Source: Streptomyces rimosus (GTDB taxonomy: Bacteria > Actinomycetota > Actinomycetes > Streptomycetales > Streptomycetaceae). From it: a stretch of DNA of 64,000 bases. The notes below the pieces were generated by a model, which saw nothing but the letters and a program-made list of their open reading frames with translations, was not told the origin of the DNA and ran no database searches. Where the stretch lies: assembly GCF_008704655.1 (NCBI RefSeq), contig NZ_CP023688.1, positions 1,674,001-1,738,000 on the forward strand. Direction: 5' to 3'. Both the position numbers and the translations under genes were made by a program. Below are positions 1-7,153 of this stretch, one piece after another (within the stretch, counting starts at the first letter, position 1; the number at the start of each line of letters is the position of its first letter).

Positions 1-494
1 ATCCGCTGCGCAACAGTCGCCTCCGGCACCAGGAATGCGCGGGCGATCTCCGAGGTGGTCAGCCCGCCCAGCAGCCGCAGGGTGAGCGCGATACGGGCGG
101 GTGCGGCCAGCACGGGGTGGCAGGCCGTGAAGATCAGCCGCAGCAGGTCGTCGTCGATGTCCTCCGGGCCCGCCGGTTCGGGCGGTGGCGGCGCGTCCTC
201 CAACGTCCGCCCGACCTCGGCCAGTTTGCGCGCGTAGGTCTCCTTGCGGCGTACGAGGTCGATGGCGCGGTGCTTGGCGGTGGCCATGAGCCAGGCGCCC
301 GGGTTGTCCGGCACGCCCGACTCCGGCCACCGCTCCAGCGCGGCGACCAGGGCGTCCTGCGCGATCTCCTCGGCGATGCCCACGTCCCGCACGACGCGGG
401 TGACACCGGCGATGATCCGCGCGGACTCGATCCTGAACACCGTCTCGACCGCTTCGGCCGTGCCTGCCGTCGTACGTCCTGCCGTCACGGCCAC
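1..494 (-). CDS. ECF42-type RNA polymerase sigma factor, C-terminus outside window
   Basis: An alternative sigma factor of the ECF group. About 164 residues are visible. Sigma region 2 lies near residues 20-85, with the conserved stretch IAEEIAQDALVAALERWP. An acidic proline-rich linker (about 98-115) precedes sigma region 4, which runs off the window edge at EATVAQR. The start is GTG at 494, because an in-frame stop lies two codons upstream; GTG at 488 is the alternative. It follows a DGPF gene on the same strand after 66 bp. ECF42 factors are known to be linked to DGPF proteins and to carry a C-terminal TPR region, which would lie left of this window. The group assignment rests on that linkage and on sequence resemblance. 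Confidence 0.85.
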   Translation of the reverse strand, partial: MAVTAGRTTAGTAEAVETVFRIESARIIAGVTRVVRDVGIAEEIAQDALVAALERWPESGVPDNPGAWLMATAKHRAIDLVRRKETYARKLAEVGRTLEDAPPPPEPAGPEDIDDDLLRLIFTACHPVLAAPARIALTLRLLGGLTTSEIARAFLVPEATVAQR

Positions 495-560
495 CCATCA
501 GAGCAGCCGGACGCGGGAGCGGCAAGCGCGTTCGGCACGGCGGTCCCCGGCGGGGCCGGG

Positions 561-920
561 TCAGCAGCCCTCGATGATCTCCCGCACCTCGGCGGTGACG
601 GTCCAGTGGTCCTCGTGGACCCGCAGGAACCGGCTGGCCCACTCCAGCGCCTCGGCCTTGTCCTTGGCCTGGACGATGGAGTAGCCGCCGACGACCTCCT
701 TGGTCTCGGTGAAGGGCCCGTCGGTCGAGCTGAGCTTCCCGCCGGACCAGGTGACCCGGGTGCCCTCGGAGGTGGCGGCGAGCCCGCCGTTGTCCAGCAT
801 GACCCCGGCCTTGGTGATCTCCTCCAGCAGCTCGCCCATCCGCTTCTGGAGTTCGGGGCTGGGGCCGCCCTCGGGGACGTTCTTCTCGTCGATACGGATC
901 AGCGTCAGGAAGCGCGGCAT
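561..920 (-). CDS. DGPF/YCII-related protein
   Basis: A 119-residue single-domain YCII-like protein with the family signature STDGPFTETKE near residues 70-80 and the usual N-terminus MPRFLTLIRIDE. The start at 920 is preceded by GAGGAG at good spacing; an open frame continues upstream but has no ribosome binding site. It lies directly upstream of the ECF sigma gene on the same strand, as is usual for ECF42 loci. The family is thought to be the target or partner of that sigma factor; no enzymatic function is established. Confidence 0.9.
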   Translation of the reverse strand: MPRFLTLIRIDEKNVPEGGPSPELQKRMGELLEEITKAGVMLDNGGLAATSEGTRVTWSGGKLSSTDGPFTETKEVVGGYSIVQAKDKAEALEWASRFLRVHEDHWTVTAEVREIIEGC

Positions 921-1102
921 GGTCACTCCTCGGTCGTACGGCGGGCTTTCCCCGCCTCTCACCCGTGCGTCGATCGGGAGACCGCCGGATCGACAGGTCC
1001 GCCGGATTTTCTTCGGAGAATTTTTCCGGCGGCGCCGCACCGGCGTCCGGCGACACCGCACCTTATCCGTACAGGCGTACGGAATCGGCTACCGTTCGGC
1101 CC

Positions 1103-1924
1103 ATGACGACTGCTGTGGTCTCTCCGAAGACGGCGTCCGAGGCGGCGGGTGTGGGCGCTCTGCTGCGCGAGTGGCGGCTGCGGCGCCGGGTCAGCCAGCT
1201 CGATCTGGCCCTGCGCGCCGACTCCTCCGCCCGGCACATCAGCTTCGTCGAGACCGGCCGCTCCCGGCCCAGCCGGGAGATGGTGCTGCGCCTGGCCGAG
1301 CACCTGGACGTACCCGTACGGGACCGCAACGTCCTGCTGGTCGCCGCCGGTTACGCGCCCGGCTTCCCCGAGACACCGCTGAACGACCCGTCGATGGACG
1401 CGCTGCGCGGCGGCGTGGAACGGCTGCTGGCCGTCTACGAGCCGTTCCCGGCGCTGGTCGTGGACGGTACGTACCACGTCGTCGCCGCGAACCGCGGCAT
1501 CCAGGCGCTGATCGCGGGCGTCGGGGCGGAGCTGCTGGAGCCGCCGCTGAACGCCATGCGCATCACCCTGCACCCGGCCGGCCTCGCTCCCCGTATCCGC
1601 AACTTCCTGGAGTGGCGGGAGCACCTGCTCACGCAGATGCAGCGGCAGTTGGCCGTGGTGCGCTCGGCGCCGCTGCGCGCGCTGTTCGAGGAGGTGAGCG
1701 GCTATCCGCTGCCCGCGGGCGGCCGGGAGACCGCCGCGGACGGCGGCCACGCGCCGTACGCCCTGCCGATGGTGATCGAACACGACGGCCGGGTGCTGTC
1801 GTTCATCTCCACCATCGCCACCTTCAACACCCCGATGGACGTGACCGTCTCCGAACTCGCCCTGGAGACCTTCCTTCCGGCGGATCAGGAGACGGCCGAC
1901 CATCTGCGGACGTGGCTGCCGTAG
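1103..1924 (+). CDS. XRE-family regulator with MmyB-like ligand domain
   Basis: A 273-residue transcription factor. Residues about 18-75 form a Cro/CI-type helix-turn-helix (LLREWRLRRRVSQLDLALRA...ISFVETGRSRPSREMVLRLAEHL). The rest matches the MmyB-like domain found after this HTH in actinobacteria, which probably binds a small molecule. ATG 1103 is chosen because TACCGT (1090-1095) sits 7 bp upstream with no Shine-Dalgarno, the pattern of a leaderless mRNA. It is divergent from the DGPF gene and faces the NTF2-like gene. The target is unknown. Confidence 0.87.
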   Translation: MTTAVVSPKTASEAAGVGALLREWRLRRRVSQLDLALRADSSARHISFVETGRSRPSREMVLRLAEHLDVPVRDRNVLLVAAGYAPGFPETPLNDPSMDALRGGVERLLAVYEPFPALVVDGTYHVVAANRGIQALIAGVGAELLEPPLNAMRITLHPAGLAPRIRNFLEWREHLLTQMQRQLAVVRSAPLRALFEEVSGYPLPAGGRETAADGGHAPYALPMVIEHDGRVLSFISTIATFNTPMDVTVSELALETFLPADQETADHLRTWLP

Positions 1925-1943
1925 CGGCCACGCCGGCGCCGGT

Positions 1944-2336
1944 TCAGGCGGTGGGTACGCGGTCCAGGAAGCCGGATACGGAGCGGATCCGGCCGTCCGC
2001 GGCGAGCGTCGCGACATCGAACCCGGCGACCGGGGCCGAGCCGTCCGGCGCCACCAGCTCCCAGCCGAACCGGACCAGGTCGTGGTGCCCGTCCGGCTCG
2101 CCCAGCGGCCGGAACACGAAGCCGGGGAACTGCGCGTGGGTCGCGGCGATGACGGCGGCGAGCTGCTCGTGCCCGGCGACGTCGGAGAACGGGTCGGTGT
2201 ACGTGGCGTCCTCGGTGAACGCCGCGGCGACGGCCCCGGCCGCACCGTCCCCGCTCGCGTTCCATGCCGCGAGGTACCGCGCGACCGCGTCCGCGTAGCG
2301 CTCCGTGCCGGTCTGCCGCGTCTTGGTCTGTGCCAT
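1944..2336 (-). CDS. NTF2-like (SnoaL-type) protein
   Basis: A 130-residue cone-fold protein of the NTF2/SnoaL superfamily: an N-terminal helix (YADAVARYLAAW), then FTEDATYTDPFSDVAGHEQLAAVI and the strand FRPLGEPDGHHDLVRFGWEL. Such proteins act as small isomerases, cyclases or ligand binders; the substrate cannot be read from sequence. ATG 2336 has GAGGAG upstream. Its 3' end converges on the XRE gene with a 19-bp gap, so XRE regulation is possible but unproven. Confidence 0.82.
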   Translation of the reverse strand: MAQTKTRQTGTERYADAVARYLAAWNASGDGAAGAVAAAFTEDATYTDPFSDVAGHEQLAAVIAATHAQFPGFVFRPLGEPDGHHDLVRFGWELVAPDGSAPVAGFDVATLAADGRIRSVSGFLDRVPTA

Positions 2337-2405
2337 GGCCGACTCCTCGAATCTCGTCAAATGGTGCGGGTCCGCGGTGCGTCGCGGGCCCGCGTTCGGG
2401 CCGGT

Positions 2406-2433
2406 CGGCGGGCCGGAGTGCGCCGGCCCGCCG
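2406..2433. other. Perfect 11-bp hairpin in divergent gap
   Basis: CGGCGGGCCGG (2406-2416) and CCGGCCCGCCG (2423-2433) are exact inverted repeats with a 6-nt loop. The site lies in the 256-bp gap between two divergent genes, where no transcript should end, so a terminator role is unlikely. The rest of the gap holds a possible TACGCT -10 element for the downstream methyltransferase. Confidence 0.5.
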
Positions 2434-2592
2434 GCCGATGCCCCAAAGATGCCGGGGCGCGGGGAAAGGCGCGATTACGTGCGGGGTAATGGGGCGCCTG
2501 ACGACCACCGGATATTCGCTGGTGGTGGCGGTCAACCGCGGCCTACGCTGCGCCGGTCACGCGGTGGCCGGTAACGAGAGACGAGGAAGCGG

Positions 2593-3357
2593 TTGTTGGA
2601 GCGGCAGCACACGGATCCGGCGGATTTCTACACCGGTATCGTCGCGGAGTCCTACGCCCCGTTGAAGACCTTCTCCTACGATCCGGAGATCTACGCGGCC
2701 TTCGTACGTGAGGCGGGCGGCCCGGCGCTGGAACTGGGCTGCGGAGACGGTGACCCGCTGCTCGCCCTGCGCCGGGACGGTCTGGACGTCGAAGGCGTCG
2801 ACTCCTCCGCGGACATGCTGGAGCGCTGCCGTCGCCGGGCCGACGCTGCGGGCGTCTCCGTCACCGTCCACCACCAGCGGATGGAAGCGCTCAGCCTGCC
2901 GCGCCGGTTCCGGGCGGTCTTTCTGGCCGGGCCGACCTTCAACCTGCTGCCGGACGACGCGGCCGCGGCCGCCGCGCTCCACGGCATCCGCCGCCATCTG
3001 ACCGACGGCGGTTCCGCGCTGATCCCGCTGCACGTCCCCTCCCCCACCCCCGCCGGGAAGGTGGGCCGGGTCCGCACGGCCGTCGCCGACGACGGCGCCG
3101 AGATGCGCTTCTCCATCGTCTCCGAGGAGCGCGACGAGACCGCGCGGACCCAGACCGCCGTGCTGCGCTACGAGCGGCACGGCGCCGGTGAGCCCACGGT
3201 CGTGGAGCGTCCGTGGCTGCTGCACTGGTACCCCCGCCCGGTGTTCGAGGAGCTGGCCGCGGCGGCCGGGCTGGCCACGGTGTCGGTCACGGACGCGGAC
3301 GGCCGCGCCGCCGCGGACGACGCGACGGACATGGTCTTCCGGCTGCGGGCCGCATGA
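2593..3357 (+). CDS. SAM-dependent methyltransferase
   Basis: A 254-residue class I methyltransferase. Motif I is ALELGCGDGDPLLAL near residues 45-58, followed by the acidic ribose-binding residue in DVEGVDSSADML. The substrate is unknown. The TTG start is supported by GAGGAAG five bases upstream; there is no ATG or GTG in a comparable position. Its stop lies 3 bp from the stop of the convergent FAD monooxygenase. Confidence 0.82.
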   Translation: MLERQHTDPADFYTGIVAESYAPLKTFSYDPEIYAAFVREAGGPALELGCGDGDPLLALRRDGLDVEGVDSSADMLERCRRRADAAGVSVTVHHQRMEALSLPRRFRAVFLAGPTFNLLPDDAAAAAALHGIRRHLTDGGSALIPLHVPSPTPAGKVGRVRTAVADDGAEMRFSIVSEERDETARTQTAVLRYERHGAGEPTVVERPWLLHWYPRPVFEELAAAAGLATVSVTDADGRAAADDATDMVFRLRAA

Positions 3358-3360
3358 GCG

Positions 3361-4998
3361 TCACCGGCCGAGCAGCGCCGCCAGCGTCCGCTTGACGGCA
3401 GTGTCCGGATCGGCCGGGAGAGCGTCCGCGCGCCAGGCCACGAAGTGGTCGGGGCGGACGAGTACGGCGCCTTCGGGGGCGAGCCCCGGCAGGGTGCCGG
3501 CCGGGACCCGGTGTGCGGTCAGGGTGATGCCGAAGGCGGCGGCCGCCTCCGTGGCGGCGGGGAGCCAGGGCTCACCCTGCGGCCCGGCCATCAGGGCCCA
3601 GTCCGCGGCGACGAGGTCGTGGGTGGAGGTCCGGCCGTCGTTGGCGTGCTCCGGGTGGCCCGGGTGCTCCAGCGTGCGGTGCGGGAGCCGGTGGCCCGGG
3701 TGTACGTGGTCGGAGAGGGTGCCCGGGGCGGGCCCGGAGTCGCCGTCGGGCGGGACGATAGCCCCGGACGGGTACGCGTAGCGCATCATCGCCCGTACGT
3801 AGTCCCGCGCCGCCCGCGCGTACAGCTCGTTCGGGTCGGCCCCGCCGAGGGTCCGGTACCCCAGGTGCATGCCGCGGGAGAGGGCGAGGGAGGCCCGTAC
3901 CGCGGCGCGACGCTCCGGCTCGTACGTGTCCAGCAGCCGTTCCCCGGCCTGTCCGCGCAGGACCGCGGCGAGTTTCCAGGCGAGGTTGTGGCCGTCCTGG
4001 ATACCGGTGTTCATCCCGAGGCCGCCGGCCGAACTCTGTACGTGCGCGGAGTCCCCGGCGAGGAAGACCCGGCCGTCCCGGAAGGACGAGGCCGCGCCGA
4101 CGGCCGCTTCCCAGGCGTTCACCGTCACCAGGTCGATGGGCAGGTCCGGGTCGCAGATGGCGGTCCGCAGCAGGGCCAGGGCGCGGTCGGCGGGCAGGGG
4201 CGCGATGCCGTCCGTGTCGTCGGGGCGGTCCGGGTAGTCCATGAGGTGGGAAACCCACTGGTCGCGGCCGTTCATGGAGAAGACCGTCGCGTAGAGGTCC
4301 GCGGTGCGTATGAAGCATATGAGGTCGCGCCGGCCGTCCGCCCCGGCCGGGAGGACGGCGCGGTAGAAGGCGGTGTGCAGCCGGGCGACCACCTCGCGGT
4401 CGGGCATGGTGATGCCGAGCAGGCGGCGTACGGTGCTGTGCGCGCCGTCGGCGCCGATCACGTAGTCCGCGGCGATGTCGTACTCCTCGCCGCTGCCGCT
4501 GTCGGCGAGCCGCACCCGTACGCCGTCCGCGCCCTGTTCGAGGGCGGTCACGCCGAGGCCGGACCGCGCGTCACCGCCGCGCCGCAGCAGTTCGTCCAGC
4601 GCCAGCCGCTGCACCTGGAGATGGTTGAGCACCAGCCGGCTGTCGACCGGGCTGCAGGCCCGCAGCCAGCGGACATACGGCTCGGGCGGCGCCACCCGCT
4701 GCCGTACGGTGCCCAGCGCGCTGTCCTTGAACACCGCCTGGAAGGGCTCGGCCCCGTACCAGCCCGTCCGTTCGACGGCGTCCCCGAGGCCCGCCGACCG
4801 GAGCAGTTCCAGCGTGCGGATGCTGCTCATCGCCCTGGGCGGGCCGGTGAGCGGGTCCCGCTTGTCGACGACGAGCGCGGGCACGCCCCACCGTGCCAGG
4901 AACATCGCGGTGACCAGGCCGACCGGGCCGCCCCCGGCCACCAGCACCGGCACCCTGCGGGGGAGCGGCCGCTCCCCCGTCGTTTCCCGTATGCGCAC
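3361..4998 (-). CDS. FAD-dependent aromatic monooxygenase (PheA/TfdB type)
   Basis: A 545-residue class A flavoprotein hydroxylase. The N-terminal Rossmann motif is VLVAGGGPVG (residues 18-27), with the DG motif VIGADGAHSTVRRLLG and the GD motif FLAGDSAHVQSSAGGLGMN. The C-terminal ~130 residues match the thioredoxin-like tail of phenol/polyketide hydroxylases. It would hydroxylate an aromatic or polyketide substrate using NAD(P)H and O2. The GTG start at 4998 has GGAAGGA nine bases upstream. It is divergent from a MerR gene, with a MerR-type promoter between them, so it is probably induced by that regulator. No other biosynthetic genes lie nearby. Confidence 0.88.
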   Translation of the reverse strand: MRIRETTGERPLPRRVPVLVAGGGPVGLVTAMFLARWGVPALVVDKRDPLTGPPRAMSSIRTLELLRSAGLGDAVERTGWYGAEPFQAVFKDSALGTVRQRVAPPEPYVRWLRACSPVDSRLVLNHLQVQRLALDELLRRGGDARSGLGVTALEQGADGVRVRLADSGSGEEYDIAADYVIGADGAHSTVRRLLGITMPDREVVARLHTAFYRAVLPAGADGRRDLICFIRTADLYATVFSMNGRDQWVSHLMDYPDRPDDTDGIAPLPADRALALLRTAICDPDLPIDLVTVNAWEAAVGAASSFRDGRVFLAGDSAHVQSSAGGLGMNTGIQDGHNLAWKLAAVLRGQAGERLLDTYEPERRAAVRASLALSRGMHLGYRTLGGADPNELYARAARDYVRAMMRYAYPSGAIVPPDGDSGPAPGTLSDHVHPGHRLPHRTLEHPGHPEHANDGRTSTHDLVAADWALMAGPQGEPWLPAATEAAAAFGITLTAHRVPAGTLPGLAPEGAVLVRPDHFVAWRADALPADPDTAVKRTLAALLGR

Positions 4999-5048
4999 AG
5001 CACACCGTCCTTCCCCCGGCCCGGTCCGTCGCCGGGCCCGATCCGCCC

Positions 5049-5079
5049 AGCCTGGACGCTCAAGTCGGCTTGAGCGCAA
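5049..5079 (-). promoter_or_regulatory. MerR-type promoter with 19-bp spacer and dyad operator
   Basis: Read on the minus strand, TTGCGC (5079-5074) and CAGGCT (5054-5049) are separated by 19 bp. Within the spacer and the edge of the -35 lies an exact dyad, GCTCAAG-TCGG-CTTGAGC (5058-5075). Over-long spacers with a dyad between the hexamers are the hallmark of MerR-activated promoters. It points at the FAD monooxygenase and lies just upstream of the divergent merR gene. Confidence 0.7.
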
Positions 5080-5088
5080 GATGGTTCC

Positions 5089-5532
5089 GTGCTGCCCGGC
5101 GACGAGGACGACCAGCTGTATCCGATCAGCGAAGTGGCCCGCTGCTTCGGCCTGTCGGTGGCCACGCTGCGGTACTACGACCAGCTGGGGCTGCTGCCGC
5201 CCGCCGGACGCCGCGGGAACGTACGGCACTACGGCCGGCGCGAACTGCGGCGGCTCGCGCTGATCCAGCACCTCCACCACGGCGGCATGCTGAGCCTCGC
5301 GGACACCGCCGCCGCGCTCGGCGAGCGCGGCCCGGACGGGGTGCTGCGCCCGCCGGGGCGGGCGGTGCTGACCGGCACCATCCAGCGGATCGAAGCGCGC
5401 ATGGCGGACCTCCAGGCCGCCCAGCGGCGCCTCGCCCACCTGCTGACCTGCCCGAAGAACGATCCGGTACGGGAGTGCACCCACCTGCGCGCGGAACTGG
5501 ACCGGAATGTGACGGAGGCGCTGGGGCGGTGA
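5089..5532 (+). CDS. MerR-family regulator
   Basis: A 147-residue regulator. The winged HTH is near residues 10-80 (YPISEVARCFGLSVATLRYYDQLGLL, then NVRHYGRRELRRLALIQHL). A C-terminal helix follows (TGTIQRIEARMADLQAAQRRLAHLLTC), with two cysteines about ten residues apart. It lacks the CX2CXCX5C iron-sulfur motif of SoxR even though the operator next to it resembles a SoxR box. It likely senses a small aromatic or drug-like ligand and activates the divergent monooxygenase. The GTG start at 5089 lies 10 bp from the promoter -35. Confidence 0.88.
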   Translation: MLPGDEDDQLYPISEVARCFGLSVATLRYYDQLGLLPPAGRRGNVRHYGRRELRRLALIQHLHHGGMLSLADTAAALGERGPDGVLRPPGRAVLTGTIQRIEARMADLQAAQRRLAHLLTCPKNDPVRECTHLRAELDRNVTEALGR

Positions 5533-5559
5533 CGGGGGGTCATGGATCCCCACTGATTA

Positions 5560-5588
5560 TTGACCGGTCGGTCTCGAAAGCCTAGGGT
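5560..5588 (+). promoter_or_regulatory. Promoter of tetR (leaderless)
   Basis: TTGACC (5560-5565) and TAGGGT (5583-5588) are 17 bp apart. Only six bases separate the -10 from the ATG at 5595, so transcription should begin at or next to the start codon; no Shine-Dalgarno is present. The spacer contains GACCGGTCGGTC, an imperfect palindrome that could be the autoregulatory site. Confidence 0.65.
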
Positions 5589-5594
5589 TCCCTC

Positions 5595-6176
5595 ATGGCA
5601 CGGACCAAGGCATTCGATCCGGACGCCGCCCTCCAGGCAGCCCTCGAACTGTTCTGGCGGCGCGGCTACGAAGCGACCTCGATGGCCGACCTCGTCGACC
5701 ATCTCGGCATCGCCCGCGCCAGCATCTACGCGACCTTCGGCAGCAAGCACGACCTCTACCTCAAGGCCCTGGAGCGCTACAGCCGGCTCTCGGACCCGGG
5801 ACTCATCGAGGAACTGTCACAGCCGGGGCCCGCCCTGCCCGCCGTACGGGCGCTGGTACACCGGTTCGCGGAGGAGGCCGCCTGCGACGACCTGGGGCGC
5901 GGCTGCTTCGTGACGAACACGGCCGCGGAGCTGGCCGCGCACGACCGGCACGCCGCCCGGCAGGTCGAGGCGAGCTGGACCGTACTGGAAACGGCGCTGA
6001 CCTCGGCGCTGACGCGGGCACGGGCCCAGGGCGAGCTGCCCGCCGACCGCGACCCGCGGGCGCTGGCCCGGATGCTGCTCGTCCTGATGCAGGGGCTGCG
6101 CCTGATGGGCAAGTCGGGCCAGGAACCGGGGCGGCTCCGCGACGCGGCGGAACAGGCGCTGGCGCTGCTGGACTGA
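5595..6176 (+). CDS. TetR-family regulator
   Basis: A 193-residue repressor. The TetR HTH spans about residues 10-55 (ALQAALELFWRRGYEATSMADLVDHLGIARASIYATFGSKHDLYLKAL). The C-terminal half is a helical ligand domain with GRGCFVTNTAAEL, typical of the subgroup that controls short-chain dehydrogenases and efflux genes. It probably represses itself and the SDR gene 200 bp downstream. Start evidence: TAGGGT six bases before ATG. Confidence 0.88.
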   Translation: MARTKAFDPDAALQAALELFWRRGYEATSMADLVDHLGIARASIYATFGSKHDLYLKALERYSRLSDPGLIEELSQPGPALPAVRALVHRFAEEAACDDLGRGCFVTNTAAELAAHDRHAARQVEASWTVLETALTSALTRARAQGELPADRDPRALARMLLVLMQGLRLMGKSGQEPGRLRDAAEQALALLD

Positions 6177-6241
6177 GGGCGCGGGTGGGTTGACCGGGGG
6201 CCGGACTCCGGGGCCTCCTCCGCGCCTCCGCACGCCTCGAT

Positions 6242-6261
6242 TCGAGACTGATCGTTCTCGA
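6242..6261. promoter_or_regulatory. Inverted repeat, possible TetR operator upstream of SDR
   Basis: TCGAGA and TCTCGA are exact inverted repeats separated by 8 bp, in the 200-bp gap between the tetR and SDR genes, about 115 bp upstream of the SDR start. After it the leader (6270-6345) is unusually poor in G-runs and holds repeated CACGCAC units before the GAGAAGGGA ribosome binding site. An operator role is inferred from position only. Confidence 0.4.
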
Positions 6262-6376
6262 TAGAAGGCGCCCGCGAGCACAGCACGCACCACGCACCAC
6301 GCACCACAAACACGATCACCGCACGAGTACGACCACGACATCACCACGAGCACGACCCGAGAAGGGACCACCCCCC

Positions 6377-7153
6377 ATGACCACCGCCCCCACCCCCGCA
6401 CGCTTCGCCGGAAAGTCGGTCCTGGTCACCGGCGGCGGCACCGGTATCGGCCGGGCGGTCGCCCTCGCGTTCGCCGGCGAAGGCGCGAACGTCGTGGTCG
6501 CCGGGCGTACCGAGGAGACGCTGAAGGAGACGGTCGCCCTGGTGGAGGCCGCGGGCGGCCGGGCGGCGGCCGTCACCGCCGACGTGACCCGGGGCGCTGA
6601 CGTGGCCGCGCTGGTCGAGGAGACGGTGCGCCGCTTCGGCGGGCTGCATGTGGCGGTCAACAACGTCGGGGTGTTCGTGCCCCCGGCGCCCACCGCCGAC
6701 ATCCCCGAGGAGGACTGGCGGCGTGCCCTGGACACCAACCTCACCGGCACGTTCCTGTCGATGAAGCACGAGATCGCCCATATGCGGGCGCACGGCGGCG
6801 GCGCGATCGTGAACATCGCGTCCAATCTGGGCGCCTCGCTGCGCCGCCCCGGGATCAGCGCGTACGTCGCGGCCAAGGCCGCGGTGAGCGCCCTGACCCG
6901 GAACGCCGCGCTCGACCACATCAAGGACGGCGTACGCATCAACGCGGTCTCGCCCGGCAAGGTCGACACGTCCATGTCGACGCTGCCGGGCGAGACCGCG
7001 GAGCTGAAGGCCGAGCGGATGCGGCGCGAGGTGCCCGTAGGGCGCTCGGCCGCGACCGCCGAGATCGCGGCGGCGGTGCTCTACCTGTCGTCCGACGAGG
7101 CGGCGTTCACCGTGGGCGCCGAGCTGGTGGTGGACGGCGGGGTCACCGCCTGA
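6377..7153 (+). CDS. Short-chain dehydrogenase/reductase
   Basis: A 258-residue classical SDR. The cofactor motif TGGGTGIG is near residues 17-24, the NNVG motif near residue 95, and the catalytic Ser is followed by YVAAK. It would oxidise or reduce a carbonyl/alcohol with NAD(P)(H); the substrate is unknown. ATG 6377 is preceded by GAGAAGGGA. It probably belongs with the upstream TetR. Its last 73 bp overlap, on the opposite strand, the 3' end of the permease gene. Confidence 0.88.
   Translation: MTTAPTPARFAGKSVLVTGGGTGIGRAVALAFAGEGANVVVAGRTEETLKETVALVEAAGGRAAAVTADVTRGADVAALVEETVRRFGGLHVAVNNVGVFVPPAPTADIPEEDWRRALDTNLTGTFLSMKHEIAHMRAHGGGAIVNIASNLGASLRRPGISAYVAAKAAVSALTRNAALDHIKDGVRINAVSPGKVDTSMSTLPGETAELKAERMRREVPVGRSAATAEIAAAVLYLSSDEAAFTVGAELVVDGGVTA

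Noticed and set aside
5089..5532. SoxR
   Set aside because: The operator looks like a SoxR box, but the protein has only two cysteines in its C-terminal part and no CX2CXCX5C cluster motif.
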